A DNA stretch of 64,000 nucleotides. Origin: Fusobacterium gastrosuis (lineage in GTDB: Bacteria; Fusobacteriota; Fusobacteriia; Fusobacteriales; Fusobacteriaceae). The notes under the pieces were generated by a model. It was not told the DNA's origin and did no database searches. It saw only the letters and a list, made by a program, of their open reading frames with translations. Positions 24,903 through 33,985 of the stretch are shown one piece after another. The stretch is from the NCBI RefSeq assembly GCF_900095285.1, contig NZ_LT607734.1, positions 744,001-808,000 of the forward strand, read 5' to 3'. Position numbers and translations under genes: made by a program. Each line of letters begins with the position of its first letter. Within the stretch, counting starts at the first letter, position 1.

Positions 24903-26258
24903 ATGTATAGGAGAATTACAGGAGAAGAACAACCTCATTTAAAAATAGGACCCTTTAAAGTAAGATTCCCATTCATACATTATAGATTTGAAACATCAGA
25001 AGGAATTCAAGGAATATTAATGTGTGCAACTTGTTTGGGGGCAATTCCAATGTTAACAGAAGGCCTAGGGATACCTTTTGAATTAGCTTGGTCTATGGTA
25101 ATAATTAATGGTTTATTGTATAATTTGCATGCCTTATTAGGAGATCCGGTAGTTCCTGGTTGGATAACGCCTTCAATACCATTAACTATGGCGTATTTAA
25201 CAAAATTTACAGTAGGAACAGAAAGAATTCAGGCCATGATAGCATTACAATTGCTTGTTGCAGTTATATTTTTATTGATGGGAATAACAGGTTTAGCTGG
25301 AAAACTTATGAAAATAATTCCAACTTCAATAAAGTCAGGAATTTTATTAGGAGCTGGATTTGCTGCAATAATTGGTGAATTTGGAATAAAGGGAAGATTT
25401 AATTTATATCCTTTCTCAATAGCGATCGGTACAATACTATCATTTTTTCTACTTTTTTCTGAAAAATTTAAAAAATGGAGAAAGGAATACAAAACTATTG
25501 CAATATTAGGTAAATATGGAATGTTACCAGCTATAATAGCTAGTATAATAGTAGCTCCGTTATTTAAAGAATTACCATTTCCAATCATAAAAATAGGAAC
25601 TTTTATAAAAATCCCAGAATTTACAAAAATTTTAAATGAAGTCAGTGTATTTGGAGTTGGATTTCCTAGCATTAACTTATTTATAAAAGCAGTTCCTATG
25701 GCAATAATGGTATATATAATAGCATTTGGAGATTTCGTAACAAGTGGAGCGTTATTAAGTGAAGCAGATAGAATTAGAGTCGATGAAATAATTGAATTTA
25801 ACTCAAATAGATCTAATTTAGTCAGTGGAATTCGTAATTTAATTGAAGGATTGCTAATTCCGTATATACCACTTTGTGGTCCATTATGGGCGGCAGTATC
25901 AGCAGCAGTATTTGAAAGATACAAAGAAGGGCGAGAAAGTATGGATTCAGTTTTTAGTGGAGTGGGTTCATTTAGAATCAGTACATTTTTATCAGTGGCT
26001 ATAATACCAATTGTTTCTTTGGTACAACCTACTTTACCTGTTGCTCTTTCACTTACTTTACTAGTTCAGGGATTTGTATGTACTCGTTTAGCGATGAGTC
26101 TTTGTAAAAAGAATGTTGATATGGGAATTGCAGGAGTAATGGCATCAATTATTGCTATAAAAGGAGCTGCTTGGGGGCTTGGAGTAGGAATACTTTTAGT
26201 GGTGTTACTATTAGGAAATTCAAATTTGGATTCAGCAGAAATGAAAAATGAAGATTAA
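24903..26258 (+). CDS. Putative membrane carrier (NCS2-like fold, DUF3360-like), candidate 4-hydroxybutyrate transporter
   Basis: The 451-residue protein has about 12 hydrophobic segments and looks like the nucleobase-ascorbate/sulfate-transporter superfamily: an SIPLTMAYL segment near residue 96 and an internal repeat with GFPSINLFIKAVPMAIMVYI followed by the charged FGDFVTSGALLSEADR. I think it belongs to the DUF3360 type, but this is recognition of pattern only. The N-terminus has a stretch of about 25 polar residues before the first helix. It sits in the 4-hydroxybutyrate operon behind AAGGAGGAG, so uptake of that acid is the simplest guess; no substrate residue is identified. Confidence 0.65.
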   Translation: MYRRITGEEQPHLKIGPFKVRFPFIHYRFETSEGIQGILMCATCLGAIPMLTEGLGIPFELAWSMVIINGLLYNLHALLGDPVVPGWITPSIPLTMAYLTKFTVGTERIQAMIALQLLVAVIFLLMGITGLAGKLMKIIPTSIKSGILLGAGFAAIIGEFGIKGRFNLYPFSIAIGTILSFFLLFSEKFKKWRKEYKTIAILGKYGMLPAIIASIIVAPLFKELPFPIIKIGTFIKIPEFTKILNEVSVFGVGFPSINLFIKAVPMAIMVYIIAFGDFVTSGALLSEADRIRVDEIIEFNSNRSNLVSGIRNLIEGLLIPYIPLCGPLWAAVSAAVFERYKEGRESMDSVFSGVGSFRISTFLSVAIIPIVSLVQPTLPVALSLTLLVQGFVCTRLAMSLCKKNVDMGIAGVMASIIAIKGAAWGLGVGILLVVLLLGNSNLDSAEMKNED

Positions 26259-26496
26259 ATTTTGTGGAGGATGTAATCCACTTTACAATAGAAAAGAAGT
26301 ATATAGGAAATTAATAGAAAATGATGTTATAAATTATAAAGATGGTTTTATTATTTTAAATGGTTGCCAAAGAGGTTGTAAAAATTTTCAAAAGTGTGAG
26401 ATAAATTCGCAAGAATATATTTTGAAAAATTTAAATACTAAAATTAAAGAAGAAGCTCTTTTTAATTGGATTATTGAAAAAATAAAAGGAATGTAA
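26248..26496 (+). CDS. Small cysteine-rich protein of the 4-hydroxybutyrate operon
   Basis: I do not recognise the family. The 82-residue protein overlaps the end of the carrier gene by 11 bases. It has cysteines at 6, 9, 40, 44 and 50, in FCGGCNPLYNR near the N-terminus and NGCQRGCKNFQKC in the middle, spacing that suggests a metal or iron-sulfur site. No membrane segment is seen. The CGGCNP opening could bind a cluster or serve a thiol function with AbfD or the NifU-like protein. Function is unknown. Confidence 0.75.
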   Translation: MKIKFCGGCNPLYNRKEVYRKLIENDVINYKDGFIILNGCQRGCKNFQKCEINSQEYILKNLNTKIKEEALFNWIIEKIKGM

Positions 26497-26525
26497 AGAT
26501 ACGGGAATTTTTTATTATAACTAAA

Positions 26526-26562
26526 AAAAGGAGAAAAATACATAGAAAATTTTTCTCCTTTT
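26526..26562. terminator. Terminator between the 4-hydroxybutyrate operon and asd
   Basis: AAAAGGAGAAAAA and TTTTTCTCCTTTT form a 13-bp stem with an 11-base loop. On the leftward strand it is followed by a clean T-run directly after asd; on the other strand the tail is TTTTGAATTTTATTTT, so it serves both convergent units. Confidence 0.8.
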
Positions 26563-26567
26563 GAATT

Positions 26568-27554
26568 TTATTTTTCAAAATTCAAACATTTTATAATTTG
26601 AACCGCATTACTTGCAGCACCTTTTCTAACTTGGTCACCACAACACCAAAGAGCATAACCTCCAATAACTTCATCTCTTCTTATTCGCCCTACTTCTACA
26701 ATATCAGTATCCGATGTATTTAATGGCATAGGAAGATTTGGAAGTTCTATAAGTCTTACTCCAGGACTATTTTTTATAGCATTAGAAATTTCTTCTTTTG
26801 TCAATTCTTTTTCAGTTCTAAAGCTTAAAGAAATACTGTGGCTTCTTATAACAGGGACTCGTACACAAGTACAAGTTACTTTTAAATCTGGATTATGTAA
26901 AATTTTTCTTCCTTCATTTTGCATTTTCATTTCCTCTGCTGTAAAATCATTGTTTAAAATTTCTGAAATTTTAGGTATACAATTGTATGCTATTTGATGA
27001 GAAAAAACTTCAGACTTAATTTTTTTATTATTTAAAATGTCTTTGACTTGATCTTCTAACTCATAAATACCATTTACTCCAGCTCCAGATACAGCTTGAT
27101 ATGTGCTTGCAATCATATGAGTAATTTTAGAAAGCTTATTGATTCCATAAATTGCCATCAATGCAATAATAGTACTACAATTTGGATTTGCAATGATACC
27201 TTGATGAGTAATAGCATCTTCACCATTAATTTCAGGGACAACCAAAGGAACGGTTTCATCCAATCTAAATGCACTACTATTATCTATATAAACAGCTCCT
27301 GCTTTTTTTATAAAGGGAGCGAATATTTTTGACATATCGCTTTCGACAGCTCCTAAGACTATATCTAAATTTTCAAATGAATTTTCAGTGGCTTCTTGAA
27401 CTACCACTACTTCGTTTTTAAATAAATATTTTTTCCCAACACTTCTAGTACTAGCAAGTAATCTTAATTCTGTAACAGGTATATTCTGTTCAATCAAGCA
27501 TTCTATCATTTGCTGACCGACAGCTCCTGTTGCTCCTAATATTCCGATTCTCAT
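26568..27554 (-). CDS. asd: Aspartate-semialdehyde dehydrogenase
   Basis: The enzyme reduces aspartyl-phosphate to aspartate semialdehyde, the branch to lysine, threonine and methionine. The 328-residue protein begins MRIGILGATGAVGQQMIE (dinucleotide-binding loop) and has the catalytic cysteine at residue 126 in NPNCSTIIAL, and the CVRVPVIRSHS and LWCCGDQVRKGAASNAVQI blocks. Its start overlaps the lysC stop by four bases, coupling the two steps that precede the semialdehyde. Order on this strand is hom-lysC-asd. Confidence 0.97.
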   Translation of the reverse strand: MRIGILGATGAVGQQMIECLIEQNIPVTELRLLASTRSVGKKYLFKNEVVVVQEATENSFENLDIVLGAVESDMSKIFAPFIKKAGAVYIDNSSAFRLDETVPLVVPEINGEDAITHQGIIANPNCSTIIALMAIYGINKLSKITHMIASTYQAVSGAGVNGIYELEDQVKDILNNKKIKSEVFSHQIAYNCIPKISEILNNDFTAEEMKMQNEGRKILHNPDLKVTCTCVRVPVIRSHSISLSFRTEKELTKEEISNAIKNSPGVRLIELPNLPMPLNTSDTDIVEVGRIRRDEVIGGYALWCCGDQVRKGAASNAVQIIKCLNFEK

Positions 27555-28888
27555 ATATTTTCTCCTTTTGTAATAAATCTGTCATAGATGCAAGTGATTG
27601 ATTTTTCAAAGTCTTTATTGTCAACTCCAATAATAATGTTTATTTCATCTACACCTTGGTTAATAGTTTTAATGTTTATATTTTTAAGACCCAATTCTCC
27701 AAAAAGTTTTGCAGACATACCGGGCTTTTTTGACATCCCTCTTCCAACAACGGCAATTAAAGAAAGATTATCAACAACTGTGATTTCATCAAAACCAAGT
27801 TTTTCTTTTAAATTTGAAATAATCATATACCTATCTTCTTCGATTTCTTGAGTTTCTACAATTATATTAATCGTATCTATTCCTGCTTGAGCACCCTCAA
27901 GATTGACACTGAATTCTTCAAAAACTTGAATAGTTTTTCTTAAAAAACCAATTTCATTTGATAAATTAATTTTTGTACAATTAAAAACAGTAAAATCTTT
28001 TTTTCCAGCTATACCTGTAATAAAACCGGGAGCTTTTTTGTCATCTTTATCGGAACAAGTATCTAAAATTAGAGTTCCAGGGTTTTGAGGATCATTTGTA
28101 TTTTTTATATTGATAGGGATTTTCTTTTCTCTAACTGGGAAAATTGTTTCATCGTGTAACACATTAGCTCCCATGAAGCTAAGTTCACGCAGTTCGTCGT
28201 AAGTAATGTAATCGATTCTTTTTGGGTTATCAACTATTCTTGGATCAGCAACTAAAATACCTGAAACATCTGTCCAATTTTCATAGATAGCAGCATTAAC
28301 TAAACTGGCAATGATAGCTCCAGTAATGTCACTTCCTCCTCTTGACATAATTTTTATTTTTCCATTTGGTAAAGCTCCATAGAATCCTGGAATAACCACT
28401 CTTCTATCACTCACAATCTTTTTTTGTAGTTCTATACGACTTCTGTCAAAGTTAGTTTTTCCATCATAGTCAAATAAAATAACATCTTTTGCATCAATAA
28501 AATCAGCATCTAAATACTCCGCTAAACAAAGAGCTGCAAGATATTCACCTCTTGAAACCAGATAGTCTACACTAATATTTTTTGTCATAGATTTTTGAAT
28601 TTTTTCAAATTCATTTTCTAAATTTATAGATAAATTTAATTCTTCTTTTATTTTTAAATATTTCTTTTTAATTATTTCAAATAAACTGTCACAAGGAACA
28701 CCATATTTCAAGTGAGCATGGCAAAGATAAAGTAAATCTGTGACTTTATGGTCTTCATTATCAGATTTTCCGCAGGCACTCGTAACAATAAACTTTCTAT
28801 CTAAATCACTTTCTACAATATTTTTAACTTTTTTAAATTGTCCTGCATTTGCAACAGAACTTCCACCGAATTTTACAACTTTTATCAT
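27551..28888 (-). CDS. lysC: Aspartate kinase
   Basis: The enzyme phosphorylates aspartate, the first step of the aspartate pathway. The 445-residue monofunctional form starts with VVKFGGSSVANAGQFKKV, followed by VTSACGKSDNEDHKVTDL, SRGGSDITGAIIASL and the WTDVSGILVADPRIV block. Two C-terminal ACT domains (about 300-445, including SLIAVVGRGMSKKPGMSAKLF) predict feedback inhibition. No riboswitch or T-box is seen in the 109-base gap before it. It follows hom and precedes asd. Confidence 0.97.
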   Translation of the reverse strand: MIKVVKFGGSSVANAGQFKKVKNIVESDLDRKFIVTSACGKSDNEDHKVTDLLYLCHAHLKYGVPCDSLFEIIKKKYLKIKEELNLSINLENEFEKIQKSMTKNISVDYLVSRGEYLAALCLAEYLDADFIDAKDVILFDYDGKTNFDRSRIELQKKIVSDRRVVIPGFYGALPNGKIKIMSRGGSDITGAIIASLVNAAIYENWTDVSGILVADPRIVDNPKRIDYITYDELRELSFMGANVLHDETIFPVREKKIPINIKNTNDPQNPGTLILDTCSDKDDKKAPGFITGIAGKKDFTVFNCTKINLSNEIGFLRKTIQVFEEFSVNLEGAQAGIDTINIIVETQEIEEDRYMIISNLKEKLGFDEITVVDNLSLIAVVGRGMSKKPGMSAKLFGELGLKNINIKTINQGVDEINIIIGVDNKDFEKSITCIYDRFITKGENI

Positions 28889-28997
28889 AGGTAATTATCT
28901 CCAGTATCTAGTATATTTTTAATTTTAATGTAATAAAAAATATTACACTTTTTTGTGTATCACTTCATTTTTTTATTTTTGTATTTATCAAATAAAA

Positions 28998-30128
28998 TTA
29001 TTCTTGCAAATATAAACGAAATTCAGCTATAAATGTGTCTTTATCGATGAAATCTTTAATGTCTTTTAGCCTTATATATTTTGTAATAATAGTTTCATCA
29101 TCAATTTTTTCTTCAATAATATGGTTAAACTTATTTAGATTTTTGCTTCTAATATAAAAATTAGAAGAAACTTCATTTACTATTTCAATTTTTTCAGAGA
29201 TAGGAAAAGATAAATTTCTGTTTTCATAAATAGAAACAATATCTTGAACTACGGCATGAGCAGTAGCAAATTTCCCAGCTCCTTGCCCTATATATGAACT
29301 TTCTCCTAGAAATTCACTTTTTAATCTTACGCAATTTAAGTTATGAGAAATATTTGCTATATTCTCATAATTTTTCAAGAAAGCTGGAATTACATAAAGA
29401 TTAGCTTTGTTTCCCCATCTTTGACCTTGCCCAATTAATTTGATATTATATTTTTTATTTTTAGCATATTCGATATCCTTTTTAGAAATATTTCTTATCC
29501 CAAAAAAAATAATATCATCTAAGTTAAAATCTGTATTCCATATGGCATTTCCACTTAAACAACATTTATATTTCACATCATGCCCATCGATATCATCAGT
29601 GGGGTCATTTTCAGCATAACCTAGAGCTTGAGCCTCTTTTAAAGCATAGTTAAATTCAATACCTTTTTGCATCATATTGTATAAAATATAATTTGTAGTG
29701 CCATTAAAAATTCCATCAAAGGCAGAAATACTGTCAACTCTTTTAATATGCCTAATATTTTCCATCCATGGTATTCCTCCACCTACACTTGCTTCAAAAG
29801 CAAGAATAACATGATTTTCTTTAGCTAATTCAATAAGTTCTTTGTAATGAGTTGCCATAACTTTTTTATTACTTGTTACAACATGTTTCTTAGAGGTTAA
29901 AGCTTTTTTAATAAAATTTAAAGGTATATCAATGCCACCAATACACTCTACAATTAAATCTATATCATCATTTAAAATTTCATTAATATCCGTGGTCATA
30001 CGAGGTTCGATAATATCTTTTTCATCTTTCACCAAAATTTTAGAAATTATAATTTCGCTGTTCATAGTATCAATAATTTCCTTAACACCACTTCCAACAG
30101 TACCACAACCTAATAAACCAATTTTCAT
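28998..30128 (-). CDS. hom: Homoserine dehydrogenase (short form)
   Basis: The start is the ATG behind GGAGGGC; the open frame extends 28 codons upstream without a ribosome site. The 376-residue enzyme reduces aspartate semialdehyde to homoserine. It has MKIGLLGCGTVGSGVKEI, the CIGGIDIPLNFIKKAL block, VTSNKKVMATHYKEL, FEASVGGGIPW and the GTTNYILYNMM and GYAENDPTDDIDGHD signature. The C-terminal tail after residue 315 is short and only weakly like an ACT domain, so the usual threonine-feedback domain seems reduced or absent. Confidence 0.95.
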   Translation of the reverse strand: MKIGLLGCGTVGSGVKEIIDTMNSEIIISKILVKDEKDIIEPRMTTDINEILNDDIDLIVECIGGIDIPLNFIKKALTSKKHVVTSNKKVMATHYKELIELAKENHVILAFEASVGGGIPWMENIRHIKRVDSISAFDGIFNGTTNYILYNMMQKGIEFNYALKEAQALGYAENDPTDDIDGHDVKYKCCLSGNAIWNTDFNLDDIIFFGIRNISKKDIEYAKNKKYNIKLIGQGQRWGNKANLYVIPAFLKNYENIANISHNLNCVRLKSEFLGESSYIGQGAGKFATAHAVVQDIVSIYENRNLSFPISEKIEIVNEVSSNFYIRSKNLNKFNHIIEEKIDDETIITKYIRLKDIKDFIDKDTFIAEFRLYLQE

Positions 30129-30230
30129 TTGCCCTCCAATCTTCTGTAAAACTCTGTAAATAAGCTTGCAATTTAATTTAAAACATAGTATCATTTTTAG
30201 AAAAATAGTCAAGGAGAAATTAACATAAAT

Positions 30231-31685
30231 ATGAAAAACTTCATAAGTAGCAGAAATAAATATGAAAAATGTACAGCAAAAGAAGCAATTATAAAAGGAC
30301 TTTCCAAAGATGGAGGATTATTTGTTCCAGAAAATTTTGGAACTGAAAAATTTGATATAGTTGATTTCATAAACTTATCTTATCAAGAAATGGCATATAA
30401 AGTAATTTCACTTTTTTTTGATGATTTTACTAAAGATGAGCTAGAAACTTGCATAAAGAAAGCATATGAAAAAAATTTTTCCAGTGAAGATATAAGTCCA
30501 GTTTCTAAAATAGGAAAGGATTATATGTTGGAGTTATATCATGGACCTACATCAGCATTTAAAGATATTGCATTAACAATTTTGCCCTATTTATTAAAAA
30601 CAGCATATAAAGATGAAAATAAAAAAATATATATATTAACAGCCACAAGTGGAGACACGGGAAAAGCAGCTCTTGAAGGATTTAAAAATGTTGAAGGAAC
30701 TTACATAACAGTTTTTTATCCAAATAAAGGAGTCAGTCTTATTCAGGAAAAACAAATGAATACAACAGTTGGAAATAATGTTGAAGTAGTAAGTATCAAT
30801 GGGAATTTTGATGATTGCCAAAAACTTGTAAAAACTTGTTATGAAAAAATAGAAAGTAGTGAAGTTCAATTAAGCAGTGCTAATTCAATAAACATTGGGA
30901 GATTAATTCCACAAGTAGTTTATTATTTTAAAGCGTATTCGGATCTAGTAAAAAAGCAAGAGATAGAAATAAATGAAAAAGTAAACTTTGTTGTTCCTAC
31001 TGGAAATTTTGGAAATATTTTGGCAGGATATTTTGCAAAAGTTTTAGGTTGCCCTATAGATAAATTAATCTGTGCTTCTAATGAAAATAATATATTGACA
31101 GATTTTATAAAAACAGGAGTTTATGATAGAAATAGGGAATTTTTCACAACTATTTCGCCTTCAATGGATATTTTGATTTCAAGTAATCTAGAAAGGTTAT
31201 TATTTATTTTAAGTGATTATGATGATGTAAAAATAGCTAAATATATGGAGAGTTTAGCAAGGACAGGGAAATATGTTATTGATAGAGATTTATTAACAGA
31301 AATTCAAAAAACTTTTGAGGCTTATTATTGTTCAGAGGAAGAATGCAGGGCAACTATAAGAGATGTTTTTAATGAAGATAAAAGACTTATAGATACTCAC
31401 ACAGCGGTAGCTTATGTAGCTTCTAAAAAAATTAGAAATGGAAATAAAAATATAATATTATCAACAGCCTCTCCATATAAATTTTGTAATAATGTATTGA
31501 GTTCTCTAAAAGGATATAGAAAGAAAAATGAATTTGATGCGATGAGAGAGTTAGAAAATTTAAGTGGAGAACAAGCTCCAAAAAACTTAAAAGAAATTGA
31601 AAATATACCAAATTTACATAATAAAAATATAGAGATAAAAGATGGTATAAATATAGTGCTAGAAAGGATAGAAAAATTAAAATGA
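30231..31685 (+). CDS. thrC: Threonine synthase
   Basis: The PLP enzyme converts O-phosphohomoserine to threonine. The 484-residue protein is of the long (fungal/E. coli-like) type. It starts with FISSRNKYEKCTAKEAIIKG and has the PLP lysine in ELYHGPTSAFKDIALTILP near residue 112, LTATSGDTGKAALEGF, and NIGRLIPQVVYYFKAYSDL. AAGGAG is about 13 bases before the ATG. It diverges from hom and overlaps thrB by four bases (ATGA). Confidence 0.96.
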   Translation: MKNFISSRNKYEKCTAKEAIIKGLSKDGGLFVPENFGTEKFDIVDFINLSYQEMAYKVISLFFDDFTKDELETCIKKAYEKNFSSEDISPVSKIGKDYMLELYHGPTSAFKDIALTILPYLLKTAYKDENKKIYILTATSGDTGKAALEGFKNVEGTYITVFYPNKGVSLIQEKQMNTTVGNNVEVVSINGNFDDCQKLVKTCYEKIESSEVQLSSANSINIGRLIPQVVYYFKAYSDLVKKQEIEINEKVNFVVPTGNFGNILAGYFAKVLGCPIDKLICASNENNILTDFIKTGVYDRNREFFTTISPSMDILISSNLERLLFILSDYDDVKIAKYMESLARTGKYVIDRDLLTEIQKTFEAYYCSEEECRATIRDVFNEDKRLIDTHTAVAYVASKKIRNGNKNIILSTASPYKFCNNVLSSLKGYRKKNEFDAMRELENLSGEQAPKNLKEIENIPNLHNKNIEIKDGINIVLERIEKLK

Positions 31686-32551
31686 TCAAAATAACAGTTC
31701 CAGCTACAAGTGCCAATCTTGGTCCAGGTTTTGATACTATGGGTCTGGCATTGAATATATTTAATAGTTTCTATGTAGAAAAGTCAGATAGATTAGCTAT
31801 AGAAAATGTGCCTGAAGAATTTAGGAATAGAAGTAATCTGTTTGTGAAAGCTTATGATATAACTCTTGCCAAAAAAAATAAAAAAGCAGATGTGTATGTT
31901 AAGTTTGAAACGGAAATTCCAATATCAAGAGGTTTAGGATCTAGCTCAACACTGGTTGTAGCTGGTGTTTTAGCTGCGAATTACCTACATGACTTAAATT
32001 TATCAATGCAGGAAATGTTGAATATTTGCAATGATATCGAAGGACATCCGGATAATGTTGCCCCATGTTTGTTGGGCGGTTTTGTAAGTACTGTTGTTGA
32101 TGAAGGAATCCCCTATTCGAAAAGAATAGATATAGACAAAAAATTTTTTTTCACAGTAATGGTACCGGATTTTGAAGTAAAAACTGCAGATGCTAGAGCT
32201 GTTATGCCGAAACAGATAAAAATTAGTGATGCAGTATATAGTTTATCGAGAGCTATTTCACTTTGTTTTGCTTTAAAAGATGGAGATGAAGAGAAAGTTA
32301 AAGTGTCATTTGATGATAAAATCCATGAACCATATCGTAGACTACTTATACCAGATTATGAAGAGCTAAGAAAAGAAGTTTTAAAAAAAGGAGCCTTAGC
32401 ATTTTTAATAAGTGGATCAGGTTCTACTTGTCTTGCAATTTCAACTGATAGAGAATTTTCCAAGAAGATAAAAGTATTAAATTTAAAAGCAAAATGGAAA
32501 TTTATAGATTGCGTTGTCCATGAAGAAGAAGCAAGAATAGAATATCTGTAA
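31682..32551 (+). CDS. thrB: Homoserine kinase
   Basis: The GHMP-family kinase makes O-phosphohomoserine for ThrC. The 289-residue protein shows the N-terminal VPATSANLGPGFDTMGLAL motif, the ATP-binding PISRGLGSSSTLVVAG loop and, near the end, AFLISGSGSTCLAISTD. It is coupled to thrC and ends before a strong terminator. Together with hom-lysC-asd on the opposite strand it completes the route from aspartate to threonine within this window. Confidence 0.97.
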   Translation: MIKITVPATSANLGPGFDTMGLALNIFNSFYVEKSDRLAIENVPEEFRNRSNLFVKAYDITLAKKNKKADVYVKFETEIPISRGLGSSSTLVVAGVLAANYLHDLNLSMQEMLNICNDIEGHPDNVAPCLLGGFVSTVVDEGIPYSKRIDIDKKFFFTVMVPDFEVKTADARAVMPKQIKISDAVYSLSRAISLCFALKDGDEEKVKVSFDDKIHEPYRRLLIPDYEELRKEVLKKGALAFLISGSGSTCLAISTDREFSKKIKVLNLKAKWKFIDCVVHEEEARIEYL

Positions 32552-32554
32552 AAT

Positions 32555-32603
32555 AAACTGCACAAAATATCTTGTAAATCAAGATTAAAAGTGCAGTTTT
32601 TTT
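32555..32603 (+). terminator. Terminator after thrB
   Basis: AAACTGCAC and GTGCAGTTT form the outer stem, with a nested ATCTTG/CAAGAT hairpin inside and a T-run after it. Confidence 0.85.
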
Positions 32604-32690
32604 ATTATGCTCAAGAAAATTTTATGAAGTTAATTTTTTATCATAAAGTGATATAATATTTCTAAAAAAGGTTTTTTAGAGGTGAGATAT

Positions 32691-33923
32691 ATGAAGCAGT
32701 TTCTAGAATTAAAAAAAGAACAAAAATTAAGTATGAAACAGAGTTTAAATTTAAGTCAACAAATGAAATTGTCAATAAATATACTCGCCATGTCAATAGA
32801 AAAATTAAATGATTTTGTGTTAGAAGAAGTTGAAGAAAATCCTAATGTGGAGTTAAAATTTTTTATAAGGGATAAAAATTTTTATAGAAATGAAGATATT
32901 TCCGAGCTTGATAATATAAGTCAAGACAAAAATTTTTATGAAGAATTGGAAGAGCAGATAAACTTTTTAAAATTAGATAAAAAAATGAGAGAAAGTTGTA
33001 TTTTTATTGTTAATAATCTAAATGAAAAAGGATATTTACTTCTTTCTAAGAGAGAATTATTAAGAGAATTAAAAGTTGATGAAAATTATTTAACAAAAAT
33101 TCTTGAAGTGATTCATAGCTTAGAACCTTATGGAGTTGGAGCGTTTTCTCTTGAAGATTGTCTTAAAATTCAATTAAAACAAAAAAATATTTTTGATGAA
33201 AAGCTAGATAGATTAATTGATAAATATTTAATATTGATTGCAGAACAAAAATTTGAACTTATAAAAGAGAAATTAAATATCAATGAAGAACAAATGAGAT
33301 TATATATATCAGAAATTAAAAAATTAAATCCAATTCCTTCTAGGGGTTATAATACTGGAAAACTGAGAAGAGTTATTCCAGAAATTATAGTAAAAAAAGT
33401 TGAAGATAAATACAAATGTGAATTAAATGAAAAGGTGATTCCTAAACTTTCTATAAAAAGTGAAAATGAAATTGATAAGAATTTTTATAAAAGAGTAAAT
33501 GATATAATATTGGCTATTGAAAAGAGAAATGCTACTCTATTAAAAATATCTGAATTTATAACAGAAAAGCAAAAAATCTTTTTTGAAACTCTGGGAAAAG
33601 AAGCCACCACTTTGAAAATAATTGATATAGCCCAAGAATTAAATTTAAGTATTTCAACAGTATCAAGAACTATAAAAGAAAAGTATATATTAACAAATTT
33701 TGGGGTAGTGGCATTAAGAAAACTTATATGTATGAGCTCAGAAGCTATAAAAGAAAAGGAGTATATTGAAAAATATATTGAAAACGAGAATAGAGAAAAA
33801 CCTTATTCAGATCAAGAATTAACAGAATTATTAGGGAAAGATGGTTTTAAAATAGCGAGAAGAACAGTTAGTAAATATAGAAAAGAATTGGGATATAAGT
33901 CTTCATCAAATAGAAAAGTTTAA
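32691..33923 (+). CDS. rpoN: RNA polymerase sigma-54 factor RpoN
   Basis: Sigma-54 directs polymerase to -24/-12 promoters and needs an activator ATPase. The start is the ATG after GAGGTGAG; a GTG inside that site is not used. The 410-residue protein starts with the region I-like SMKQSLNLSQQMKLSINILAM, has the core-binding middle, and ends with the RpoN box as ARRTVSKYRKELG near residue 389. This is short but within family range. It is the obvious partner of the PAS activator and -24/-12 promoter at 20.2-21.8 kb. A TATAAT precedes it. Confidence 0.95.
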   Translation: MKQFLELKKEQKLSMKQSLNLSQQMKLSINILAMSIEKLNDFVLEEVEENPNVELKFFIRDKNFYRNEDISELDNISQDKNFYEELEEQINFLKLDKKMRESCIFIVNNLNEKGYLLLSKRELLRELKVDENYLTKILEVIHSLEPYGVGAFSLEDCLKIQLKQKNIFDEKLDRLIDKYLILIAEQKFELIKEKLNINEEQMRLYISEIKKLNPIPSRGYNTGKLRRVIPEIIVKKVEDKYKCELNEKVIPKLSIKSENEIDKNFYKRVNDIILAIEKRNATLLKISEFITEKQKIFFETLGKEATTLKIIDIAQELNLSISTVSRTIKEKYILTNFGVVALRKLICMSSEAIKEKEYIEKYIENENREKPYSDQELTELLGKDGFKIARRTVSKYRKELGYKSSSNRKV

Positions 33924-33985
33924 AATAAAAATGATAAAATATGATATAATATAAAATACTAAAATTGTTTTTATAAGGAGTAAAA

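Noticed and set aside
25229..25924. 231-codon open frame on the leftward strand inside the 4-hydroxybutyrate carrier gene
   Set aside because: It is the antisense of a membrane gene with low-complexity hydrophobic composition and no ribosome site; a shadow of the real gene.
28889..28997. Lysine riboswitch before lysC
   Set aside because: The 109-base gap is AT-rich with only a weak GTAATA/TATTAC hairpin; no lysine-riboswitch core visible.
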